The position numbers were made by a program, and so were the translations under genes. From Flavobacteriales bacterium (GTDB taxonomy: Bacteria > Bacteroidota > Bacteroidia > Flavobacteriales > TMED113): DNA of 50,864 nucleotides. The stretch spans positions 1 to 50,864 of the forward strand of contig PBGD01000003.1 of NCBI GenBank assembly GCA_002718895.1, read 5' to 3'. Shown piece after piece: positions 1-7,830 of this stretch. Below the pieces are notes generated by a model that was given only the letters and a program-made list of their open reading frames with translations, was not told where the DNA came from and did no database searches. How positions within the stretch are numbered: the stretch's first letter is position 1; each line of letters starts with the position of its first letter.

Positions 1-1641
1 GGTACTGCTCAAATTGAAATTACTGACGAAAATCAATTGTTTCAAATTGCTTGGTTTGATTGTGAAGGCACCCTTCTTGAAAATGATGATGATTATGAAA
101 ACACAATTACAAATTTATGCATAGGACAATATTATGCGGAATTACTACTTCAGGATGGATCAAAAGAAAAAATATGTTTTGAATACTCTGACAATTTATT
201 CTTTTCCATTAATTTAGAAAGCATTAATCATGACTTATGTATTAATGATAATATAACTGATAATTCTATTGAAGTATTAATAGCTGACCCTGACCTACAA
301 GATTTAAATGCATTTTCATTTCAATGGCAAAATGCTAATCAAGATATAGTGAGTAATGAACAAATACTAACAAATGTTCCAATTGGTGAATATTATTTAT
401 TTGTAACTGATGAATTTGGGTGTCAAGATGTTGAGGGTCCATTTGAACTCAATGAACCTGATGAAATTGTTGTTTCTAATATTGAATTATTAGAATATAG
501 TGGTGGATTCAACATATCATGTCCAGAAAATTCTACTTCTTATGAAGATGATGGACAAGTTTCATTTATTATAGAGGGAGGAATTCCATTTAATCCAAAC
601 GAGCCATTTGATTTTAATAATAATGAATTAATTATACCAGTTTTAGATGGTGATGAATACTTTGAATATCTTCTAAGTAATGATAATGTAACTAGCTTTC
701 CAGGTCAGATACCAATCAACAATGGTATTTTTAATGCAACAATCTCATCTTTACCTCCTGGAGAAAATATTATTCAAATTATTGATCAAGCTAATTGTTC
801 ATATGAAATAATTATAAACTTAGATTCTCAACCAGAACCTTTCGTCGCGATAGTAGATAACGTTCAAGATGTTACCTGTTACAATGAATCTGATGGTTCT
901 ATTAATATTACAGTTACTGGTGGGACTACTGATGTTTCAAATGGCTATACATATAATTGGATGGCATCGAATGGAAGTAACCTTTCAAATCAAGAAGATT
1001 TATTAAATCTTTCTGGCGGACAATATAGTCTTTTATCAGTCATCGATGACAATGGTTGCGTTTTCGAACCTAATATAGTAATTGATATATATGAACCTCC
1101 GCCATATGAAATTGAATCTACAGTTAATGACCCCTTATGTTATGATGAAAGTGGATGGGTAGAATTTACAGTATCTGGATCTAATACAGGTGGATACCAA
1201 TATACAATAGAAGATACTGTTAATGAATTTGTGCAATCTAATACTAATGAATATAATCCTGTAGATACTATCTTTCTTGTTCAAGGCCAATACTCATTTG
1301 TATTTATAGATTCTAAAGGTTGTCTATCAGAAAATATAGATATAGATATTGAGCCTAGATATGAAGACTGCTTACTAATTCCAACTCTATTTAGTCCAAA
1401 TGCTGATGGAGTAAATGATGTGTGGGAAATTGGCGGAATTGAAAACTATCCAAATGCACAAATAACTGTATATAATAGATGGGGGCAGATTGTTTTTGAA
1501 TCCAATAGTAATTACAATGATAATAGATGGGATGGAACACTAAGAGGGGAACCACTACCTTTTGCAGTATATTATTATACTATTAATCCTATCAATGAAT
1601 ATGGAAAAACATATCAAGGTGGAGTAACTATAAAACGTTAA
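1..1641 (+). CDS. T9SS type B sorting-domain protein with SprB-like repeats (5' end missing)
   Basis: The frame is open from the first base, so the N-terminus and signal peptide lie outside the window; 546 codons are visible. Several degenerate repeats of about 80-100 residues each begin with a CxxxxxGS/D-type strand and close on a DxxGC-type turn (DEFGC, DDNGC, DSKGC), the pattern of SprB/CHU_C adhesin repeats. The last ~90 residues (from about 458) contain FSPNADGVND, VYNRWGQIVFES and WDG, which is the gliding-motility-associated C-terminal (type B) sorting domain. The protein should be exported by the type IX secretion system to the cell surface and act in adhesion or gliding; the exact role is inferred. 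The next gene, a PorP/SprF protein that starts immediately after the stop codon, is the usual partner for export of type B substrates. A TTG at 37 is not the true start. Confidence 0.9.
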   Translation, partial: GTAQIEITDENQLFQIAWFDCEGTLLENDDDYENTITNLCIGQYYAELLLQDGSKEKICFEYSDNLFFSINLESINHDLCINDNITDNSIEVLIADPDLQDLNAFSFQWQNANQDIVSNEQILTNVPIGEYYLFVTDEFGCQDVEGPFELNEPDEIVVSNIELLEYSGGFNISCPENSTSYEDDGQVSFIIEGGIPFNPNEPFDFNNNELIIPVLDGDEYFEYLLSNDNVTSFPGQIPINNGIFNATISSLPPGENIIQIIDQANCSYEIIINLDSQPEPFVAIVDNVQDVTCYNESDGSINITVTGGTTDVSNGYTYNWMASNGSNLSNQEDLLNLSGGQYSLLSVIDDNGCVFEPNIVIDIYEPPPYEIESTVNDPLCYDESGWVEFTVSGSNTGGYQYTIEDTVNEFVQSNTNEYNPVDTIFLVQGQYSFVFIDSKGCLSENIDIDIEPRYEDCLLIPTLFSPNADGVNDVWEIGGIENYPNAQITVYNRWGQIVFESNSNYNDNRWDGTLRGEPLPFAVYYYTINPINEYGKTYQGGVTIKR

Positions 1642-2673
1642 ATGAAAAAGATGAAAAAATATATATTAATACTATTTATTTGTAGCTTTTTTACATTTAA
1701 TTTTAAAGGCAATGCACAGGCACTTCCTATTAATAGTCAATATGTATTTAATCAATACTTAATTAATGCAGCTTATGGTGGGACATACCTATTCACTCCA
1801 ATTGTAATTAATCACCGAAACCAATGGGTAGGTTTTGGTGAATCAGCACCTCAAACATCTTCTATTTCTATGCATAGTTCAATTGGAGAAAGAAGTGGTA
1901 TGGGATTATATATTATTAGTGATGAAACCTTCCCAATTTCTCGTTCACAAACTCAACTAAGCTATAGCTATCACTCAGTACTTAAAAACAAACTAGTCCT
2001 GTCAATGGCCCTAAGTGGAACATGGAATATTCATCAATTTTCTTATCAAGAAGGAATAACTTATTCAGAAATGGAAAATGGAATTACTGATTTAGTAAAT
2101 AGCGAAAATGAAACTGAAAGCGTTGCTGATATGAATTTTGGTCTGATGCTATTTAATGACAACTTTGACATTGGAATTAGCATAAGAAACTTAATGGCGA
2201 AAGAGCCTATTGACGTTAATATAGAAGATCAAATCAAAAGAGTTCGTTATATATTACTACATGGATCATATATGGTGAGTAATCCAAATAGTGCAATTGG
2301 AATCATTCCATCATTTGTAATGAGAAAAATGGGTATTGCAACATATAATTCTGTTTATGAGTTTGATTTTAACTGCAAATTAGTCTACCGGAATAATATT
2401 TGGACTGGATTCTCATATAGAACACATGAAAAAACTTTCGCCACACTTTTAGGATTTAATACTCAAAAATTATTTATAGGATGGAGTTATGAAATTGGAA
2501 GCTCTGGACTAGCATCATATCATCATGGTAGCCATAATATAGCAATTGGATTAAAGATTATTGGTAAAAATGCACGAGCAGTGAGAAATCAAACACCATT
2601 ATACATGAATTTAGATTCAGAATGGAAAAAAATTAGATTCTTTAATACAAGGCAACATAAATCTGGAAAATAA
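1642..2673 (+). CDS. PorP/SprF family type IX secretion membrane protein
   Basis: The 343-residue protein starts with a signal peptide (Lys-rich start, hydrophobic stretch to about residue 22, then GNAQA). The mature part opens with the family hallmark: NSQYVFNQYLINAAYGG around residues 31-46, followed by HRNQWVGF. This is the 14-strand outer-membrane barrel family of PorP and SprF, which is needed for secretion and surface attachment of T9SS type B substrates. The ATG directly follows the stop codon of the upstream sorting-domain protein, so the two are almost certainly one transcript and a substrate/partner pair. An in-frame ATG three codons later (1651) is an alternative start. The family call is firm; which substrate it serves is inferred from adjacency. 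Confidence 0.92.
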   Translation: MKKMKKYILILFICSFFTFNFKGNAQALPINSQYVFNQYLINAAYGGTYLFTPIVINHRNQWVGFGESAPQTSSISMHSSIGERSGMGLYIISDETFPISRSQTQLSYSYHSVLKNKLVLSMALSGTWNIHQFSYQEGITYSEMENGITDLVNSENETESVADMNFGLMLFNDNFDIGISIRNLMAKEPIDVNIEDQIKRVRYILLHGSYMVSNPNSAIGIIPSFVMRKMGIATYNSVYEFDFNCKLVYRNNIWTGFSYRTHEKTFATLLGFNTQKLFIGWSYEIGSSGLASYHHGSHNIAIGLKIIGKNARAVRNQTPLYMNLDSEWKKIRFFNTRQHKSGK

Positions 2674-2677
2674 TTAT

Positions 2678-3379
2678 ATGAAAAATTATGTTTTTGATAT
2701 TGATGGAACATTAACTCCAAGTAGATTACCTATTGAAAAAAAATTTGAAACATTTTTTTTGGATTGGATGAATGGAAAAAATGTTTACTTAGTAACAGGA
2801 TCTGATAAAGAAAAAACTGTAGAACAAGTAGGTGAAAAAATTTGGTCATCTGTCAAGAGGGTATACCAAAGTTGTGGGAATCAAGTGTTTGAAAATGGGA
2901 AATTGATAAAACAAATAGAGTTTCATCTTGATGAAAAAATGGAATTTTTACTTAATAATTTTCTAGCATCCTCTAATTGGACAGAAAAATTTGGAAACCA
3001 TTTTGAACAAAGAGTTGGTTTAGTAAATTTTTCCATTATTGGTCGAAACTGCACCCAAGACAAAAGAGAGCAATATTACCAATGGGATTTAATTAATCAA
3101 GAAAGAATTCGAATATGTAAAACACTAATGCATAAGTTTCCAGATATTGAAGCATCAGTCGGAGGTGAAATTAGTATTGACATTCATGAAAAAGGCAAAA
3201 ACAAAGCACAAATTTTAGATGAAATAGAAGGTGAGATTTATTTCTTTGGAGACAAAATGGATAAGGGAGGTAATGATTACCCAATAGCACATAGATTAGA
3301 ACTTGAAAAAAGAGAACATAAACTTTTTAAAGTTAATAGTCCCACTGAAACATGGAATTTGTTAAAGGAACTAAACTAA
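2678..3379 (+). CDS. Eukaryotic-type phosphomannomutase-like HAD protein
   Basis: This 233-residue protein resembles the HAD-fold phosphomannomutase family (PMM1/PMM2, yeast Sec53) rather than the bacterial ManB/AlgC type. Visible features are DIDGTLTP at 7-14 (nucleophile D7, acid/base D9), VTGS at 39-42, VNFSIIGR at 117-124 (R124 matches the phosphate-binding arginine of the PMM IGR motif), and FFGDK plus GGNDYPI at 189-203 (metal-binding D192 and D200). It is only slightly shorter than human PMM2. The probable reaction is mannose-6-phosphate to mannose-1-phosphate, for GDP-mannose and surface glycans. It starts four bases after the PorP/SprF gene, and its end overlaps sucC on the other strand by 9 nt. 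A sugar phosphatase with the same fold cannot be excluded. Confidence 0.8.
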   Translation: MKNYVFDIDGTLTPSRLPIEKKFETFFLDWMNGKNVYLVTGSDKEKTVEQVGEKIWSSVKRVYQSCGNQVFENGKLIKQIEFHLDEKMEFLLNNFLASSNWTEKFGNHFEQRVGLVNFSIIGRNCTQDKREQYYQWDLINQERIRICKTLMHKFPDIEASVGGEISIDIHEKGKNKAQILDEIEGEIYFFGDKMDKGGNDYPIAHRLELEKREHKLFKVNSPTETWNLLKELN

Positions 3380-4564
3380 CAACACATCGCGAACTCTATC
3401 TGCAGCAGATTGTAATGAAACTGCAGAAATAACCTGTAAACCACTATTATCGATAATTTCCTTAGCTTCTTTTGCATTTGTGCCTTGCAAACGCACTATT
3501 ATTGGAACATTAATAGAACCTATATTTTTATATGCTTGTACAATTCCCTCTGCGACTCTATCACATCTAACTATACCTCCAAAAATATTTACTAAGATTG
3601 CAGTAACATTTTTATCCTCCAAAATAATTCTAAAAGCAGATTCAACACGTTTAGCATCAGCAGTACCACCTACATCTAAAAAGTTTGCAGGGTTTCCGCC
3701 AGATAACTTGATAATGTCCATAGTCGCCATAGCTAAACCTGCACCATTAACAATGCAGCCAACATTACCATCTAACTTAACATAGCTAAGACCTAAAGAA
3801 CTTGCATATAATTCAGAAGGATCTTCTTCTTTTTCATCTCTATAATCTAAAAAATCTTTGTGTCTAAATAACGCATTATCATCAATAGTAACCTTCGCAT
3901 CTACAGCAATAATTTTATTGTCAGAAGTTTTTAAAACTGGATTTATCTCAAATAAAGACGCATCAGATTCTATGTATGCGGTATATAAATTCTTCACAAA
4001 TACACACATATTTTCAAATGCTTCATTTTGAAGTTGAAGATTCTTAGCAATTAATTTACATTGTTCTTGAGTCAAACCTATATCAGGATTTATATGCTCA
4101 GTGAAAATTTTTTCAGGAGTTTCTTCAGCAACTTTTTCAATTTCTACACCACCCTCAGTAGAGTACATTATCATATTTTTATGTGCAGCTCTATCTAGTA
4201 ATACAGAAATATAGATTTCTTCAATTTCATTTTCACCTGGATAATATACATCTTCAGCTATAAAGATTTTATTAACTTTTTTACCTTCTTTAGAAGTTTG
4301 AGGTGTGATCAACATCATACCTAAAATATTTTTAGAATGATATTCAACTTCATCAATATTTTTAGCAAGCTTTACTCCTCCTCCTTTTCCCCTACCCCCT
4401 GCATGAATTTGAGCTTTAACAATAAAACATGGTGTATTTGTCTCATCAAATAATCTTTTAGCATTTTCTATAGATTGACTTACTGTTTCTGACACATAGC
4501 CTCTTTGAACTCTAACGCCATGATTTGATAAAATTTCTTTTCCTTGATATTCGTGTAAATTCAT
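3371..4564 (-). CDS. sucC: Succinyl-CoA synthetase beta subunit (ADP-forming)
   Basis: The 397-residue protein starts MNLHEYQGKEIL, the standard SucC N-terminus. An in-frame ATG seven codons upstream (4585) is rejected because it lies inside the -7 promoter element at 4583-4590. The ATP-grasp domain holds the glycine-rich AGGRGKGGGVKLA and FEINPV. The C-terminal CoA-ligase domain holds FLDVGG and the loop ILVNIFGGIVRCD. With SucD it converts succinyl-CoA, phosphate and ADP into succinate, CoA and ATP in the TCA cycle. No sucD is in the window, as is common in Bacteroidota. The stop codon overlaps the end of the phosphomannomutase-like gene, so no intrinsic terminator fits between them. Confidence 0.96.
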   Translation of the reverse strand: MNLHEYQGKEILSNHGVRVQRGYVSETVSQSIENAKRLFDETNTPCFIVKAQIHAGGRGKGGGVKLAKNIDEVEYHSKNILGMMLITPQTSKEGKKVNKIFIAEDVYYPGENEIEEIYISVLLDRAAHKNMIMYSTEGGVEIEKVAEETPEKIFTEHINPDIGLTQEQCKLIAKNLQLQNEAFENMCVFVKNLYTAYIESDASLFEINPVLKTSDNKIIAVDAKVTIDDNALFRHKDFLDYRDEKEEDPSELYASSLGLSYVKLDGNVGCIVNGAGLAMATMDIIKLSGGNPANFLDVGGTADAKRVESAFRIILEDKNVTAILVNIFGGIVRCDRVAEGIVQAYKNIGSINVPIIVRLQGTNAKEAKEIIDNSGLQVISAVSLQSAADRVRDVLLV

Positions 4565-4582
4565 AAAATAAAATATTGAATT

Positions 4583-4590
4583 CAAAAATA
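4583..4590 (-). promoter_or_regulatory. sucC promoter -7 element
   Basis: On the minus strand this reads TATTTTTG, an exact match to the Bacteroidota sigma-A -7 consensus TAnnTTTG. A TTTG (4615-4618) lies 24 bases upstream as a possible -33 element. The G is 18 bases before the ATG at 4564, giving a short leader of about 13 bases. It overlaps the upstream in-frame ATG and so supports the downstream start. Confidence 0.65.
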
Positions 4591-4636
4591 AACTAATGTT
4601 TAAAAAAATAAAAACAAATCATTTATTAAAATCAAT

Positions 4637-4644
4637 TATCTTTG
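4637..4644 (+). promoter_or_regulatory. DUF5916 gene promoter -7 element (leaderless geometry)
   Basis: TATCTTTG is an exact TAnnTTTG match and stands only five bases before the GTG start at 4650. Since transcription normally begins a few bases after this element, the mRNA probably begins at or next to the start codon. No clear -33 TTTG was found at the usual distance. Confidence 0.6.
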
Positions 4645-4649
4645 ACTAA

Positions 4650-7154
4650 GTGAAGCATTTAACATTTTTTTACATTGTATTTCCATTTATTTTAATCTCA
4701 CAAGCAGAAAAAAAAGAGGTGTTTGCTAAAAGAATTACTGAAAAAGTAACAATAGATGGCAAACTCAATGAAAGTTTTTGGAGTGATATTCAACCAGCTA
4801 AAGATTTTCAAATGATTCAACCTATTAATGGAAAGTTTGAACGATCAAATCAAAAAACTGAAGTAAAATTTGCATATGATGATCAAGCCATATACATTGG
4901 AGCTAGCTTAAATGACTTTGGAGCTGGATATGACAAAAATCAAATTGGTCCTGGAATTATGAGACAACTTGGGCCTCGAGATGTAGAAGGTAAAAGTGTT
5001 GACCTATTTGGTGTTTTTTTAAATCCATTCAATGATGGCATTAATGAATTTAGTTTTCTTGTATCAGCTGCAGGAGTTCAAATAGACAAAAGAATTGTAC
5101 TCACTACAAATGGATATATTGAAGATGTTAATTGGGATGCTGTTTGGGAAAGTGATGTAACTATATATCAAGATGGGTGGTTTGTAGAGATAAAAATCCC
5201 ATATTCTGCAATTAGATTTCCAAATAAGGAAATCCAAGAATGGGGAATAAATATTTACAGAGAACTAAGAAGATTTAGAGAAGAATATTCATGGAGTGTC
5301 ATAGACCTTAAAAAAAAACACATTGGAAAACAAAGTGGAATATTAAAAGGTATTAAGAATATTTCACCTCCAATAAGATTATCACTTACACCCTACCTAT
5401 CCTCAGTATTTACTGACAATTTATCCAACTTTAACTATAGCGGAGGGGTTGATTTAAAGTATGGATTCAATCTACCATTTGCCAAAGAAAATGTTAATCT
5501 AACATTAGACATGATCCTACTACCAGAATTCCAACAAACAGAATTTGATCCATTAGTTCTAAATATGAGTCCATTTGAAACGCAGTATGATGAAAAGAGA
5601 AGTTTTTTCACAGAAGGAACAGAATTATTTAAAAAAGGCGATCTTTTTTACTCTAGAAGAATTGGTGGAACTCCCCTCCCGACTCAATTAGACTCTCATG
5701 AAATTGCTACTTTTGAACCTGAAAATACTAGATTATTTAATGCAACTAAAATTTCAGGAAGAACTCAAGATGGATGGGGAGTAGGACTTTTTAATGGCAT
5801 CACTAGAAATACTTATGCACAAATTCAAGATACAATTACACTTATTGAAAGAGAGCAATTGATTGAACCTGTAACAAATTATAATATGTTTGTAATTGAC
5901 AAAAGCTTTAATCAAAATTCATTCATCACATTATTAAACACAAATGTTACAAGAAAAAATAATTTTAGAAATGCACATGTTGTAGGAATCTTAGGATCTG
6001 TGACAAATAAAAAAAATACCCACTCATATGACGGTAGCATCAAGGGAAGTCTTATCAAAGATAGTGGGAATTCCACATCAGGTTTTTCAACATTCTTCAA
6101 TTTTCAAAAAATTAACGGAAACTTGAGATACAGTTTGCAAAATTATATTGAAAGTGATCAATATGATATTAATGATATGGGTTTCTTATATCAAAATAAT
6201 GAGGTTAATACAGAGTTAAATTTGATTTATGAACTTTTCTCAGAGGATGAACAATTTTCTAAAAAACTAAATATAAAAAGTGGTAAATTCAGTTTAGGTC
6301 TAGAACACAAATCCCTTTACAAACCATTATCTTACAATGAATTAATAATAAAAATCGGTGGACAAATAATGAATAAAAAACATTTGTTTATGCGACTGCA
6401 ATCTAGATATTTTTTTGAAGAAAATGACTACTTTGAATCCAGAGTAAATAATCAACTTTTTATTAGACCTCCCTCTTTCAAAATTAGTTATTATACTTCT
6501 AGTAATTTTAACAAACCTGTATCTTTAAATACTTCTATTTCATACAAACAACGTTTAAATGAAAATTATAAAATTTGGGAGAACTATAATAATAATCTAT
6601 TATATACAAGAATAAATCCAAGGTTTAGAATTAATGATCATGCATTCATACAATATATTCTAGCTATCGAAGCTGAAAAAAATGAATTTGGATGGATAGA
6701 TGAGCTAGAAAATAACATTCCCTTATTTAGTAGAAGAGACCGCAAAATGTTTACAAATAAATTCATACTAGAATATACATTTAATCCCAAAATATATTTA
6801 AAAATGATTACTAGACATTATTGGTCTACAATAGATAATAAAGAGTTTTATAACATAAGTACTAATGGACAACTATCTTACTTTGAAGATCAAAATTTGT
6901 CTGACCTAAATATTAATTTTAATACATGGAACTTAGATTTAAGTTTTTCTTGGGAATACCATCCTGGTTCATATTTGTCAGTTTTATGGCAAAATAAACT
7001 AACTAAACAAACCAGTTCAGTTGAAAGAATATTTTTTAATAATTTAAATTCTTTCTTTGAAAATCCAACTAATAACATCTTTTCAATAAAGTTAACTTAT
7101 TATCTAGACTACATTCAACTTAAAACTTTTAAAAAAAATGATAGAAATAAATAA
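4650..7154 (+). CDS. DUF5916 outer-membrane protein with CBM9-like N-terminal domain
   Basis: The 834-residue protein begins with GTG and has a short signal peptide (about residues 1-19). Residues ~25-230 look like the CBM9-like sandwich of DUF5916 proteins: ITEKVTIDGKLNESFW, then KFAYDDQAIYIGA and NEFSFLVSAAGVQ. The remainder alternates short hydrophobic strands with polar turns and aromatic residues, as in an outer-membrane beta-barrel, which fits the DUF5916 family; the last strands end close to the C-terminus. The function is not established; a role in binding or uptake of carbohydrate or other surface ligands is a guess from the N-terminal fold. The final 17 bases overlap the start of the LolD-type ATPase gene, suggesting coupled translation. 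The GTG choice is backed by the perfect -7 element five bases upstream. Confidence 0.85.
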   Translation: MKHLTFFYIVFPFILISQAEKKEVFAKRITEKVTIDGKLNESFWSDIQPAKDFQMIQPINGKFERSNQKTEVKFAYDDQAIYIGASLNDFGAGYDKNQIGPGIMRQLGPRDVEGKSVDLFGVFLNPFNDGINEFSFLVSAAGVQIDKRIVLTTNGYIEDVNWDAVWESDVTIYQDGWFVEIKIPYSAIRFPNKEIQEWGINIYRELRRFREEYSWSVIDLKKKHIGKQSGILKGIKNISPPIRLSLTPYLSSVFTDNLSNFNYSGGVDLKYGFNLPFAKENVNLTLDMILLPEFQQTEFDPLVLNMSPFETQYDEKRSFFTEGTELFKKGDLFYSRRIGGTPLPTQLDSHEIATFEPENTRLFNATKISGRTQDGWGVGLFNGITRNTYAQIQDTITLIEREQLIEPVTNYNMFVIDKSFNQNSFITLLNTNVTRKNNFRNAHVVGILGSVTNKKNTHSYDGSIKGSLIKDSGNSTSGFSTFFNFQKINGNLRYSLQNYIESDQYDINDMGFLYQNNEVNTELNLIYELFSEDEQFSKKLNIKSGKFSLGLEHKSLYKPLSYNELIIKIGGQIMNKKHLFMRLQSRYFFEENDYFESRVNNQLFIRPPSFKISYYTSSNFNKPVSLNTSISYKQRLNENYKIWENYNNNLLYTRINPRFRINDHAFIQYILAIEAEKNEFGWIDELENNIPLFSRRDRKMFTNKFILEYTFNPKIYLKMITRHYWSTIDNKEFYNISTNGQLSYFEDQNLSDLNINFNTWNLDLSFSWEYHPGSYLSVLWQNKLTKQTSSVERIFFNNLNSFFENPTNNIFSIKLTYYLDYIQLKTFKKNDRNK

Positions 7155-7794
7155 TTTATATAAATCTTTTGACAAACAACAAGTTTTAACAAATGTAAAT
7201 TTACACATAAAAAAAAATGAGATGGTAGCTATCCAAGGGCCATCAGGGGCAGGTAAAACTACTTTACTCAAATCAATTGGACTATTGGATACCATAAATG
7301 GTGGAAATATATTATTTAATGGTAAAGATATAACTAAATATAATCATACAGAAGCCTGTAAATTTAGAAATCAAAAAATCGGATTTGTTTTCCAATTTCA
7401 TAATTTATTGCCTGAATTTAATGCAATAGAAAATATATGCATTCCTGCATTAATCAATAAAACAAAAAGTATTATTGCAGAGGGTAAAGCAAAAGAAATT
7501 ATGAGAAATTTAGACATTATTGATAAAAAATATTCAAAACCCTCCGAACTTTCTGGTGGGGAACAGCAACGTGTCGCTATTGCTAGGGCATTAATTAATT
7601 CTCCTGAAATTATTTTAGCTGATGAACCTACAGGCAATCTTGATTCTAAGCAATCAATGAAAATGTTTGAACTTTTTAACAAAATTTCTAAAGACTTAAA
7701 AACCACATTCATTATAATTACTCATAATAACAAATTAGCTAATATGTGTAATCGAATAATAAAAATTCATGATGGTAAAATTCTTAAATCTTAA
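7138..7794 (+). CDS. LolD-type ABC transporter ATP-binding protein
   Basis: A complete 218-residue ABC ATPase: Walker A GPSGAGKT at 34-41, Q-loop at FQF 85-87, signature LSGGEQQR at 138-145, Walker B with DEPTGNLD at 162-169 and H-loop H196. The DEPTGNLD form and the sequence after the Q-loop ([13 protein letters not shown]) are typical of the MacB/LolD/FtsE group, with LolD the closest. LolD powers release of lipoproteins from the inner membrane by LolCE. No permease gene is nearby, so the partner must be encoded elsewhere, which is usual for LolD in Bacteroidota. It overlaps the DUF5916 gene by 17 bases. The precise transport role is inferred from family resemblance. Confidence 0.85.
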   Translation: MIEINNLYKSFDKQQVLTNVNLHIKKNEMVAIQGPSGAGKTTLLKSIGLLDTINGGNILFNGKDITKYNHTEACKFRNQKIGFVFQFHNLLPEFNAIENICIPALINKTKSIIAEGKAKEIMRNLDIIDKKYSKPSELSGGEQQRVAIARALINSPEIILADEPTGNLDSKQSMKMFELFNKISKDLKTTFIIITHNNKLANMCNRIIKIHDGKILKS

Positions 7795-7817
7795 ATCTTT
7801 TTAATAATAAAATGATT

Positions 7818-7825
7818 TATTTTTG
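7818..7825 (+). promoter_or_regulatory. BatA-type gene promoter -7 element (leaderless geometry)
   Basis: TATTTTTG is an exact TAnnTTTG match, five bases before the GTG start at 7831. The spacing is the same as at the DUF5916 gene. No -33 TTTG is obvious. Confidence 0.55.
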
Positions 7826-7830
7826 CAAAA

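Noticed and set aside
3480-3785. 101-codon plus-strand frame
   Set aside because: Lies wholly antisense inside sucC, which has full family motifs. It is an artefact of the opposite frame.
7398-7712. 104-codon minus-strand frame
   Set aside because: Antisense to the LolD-type ATPase, with no family resemblance or start signals.
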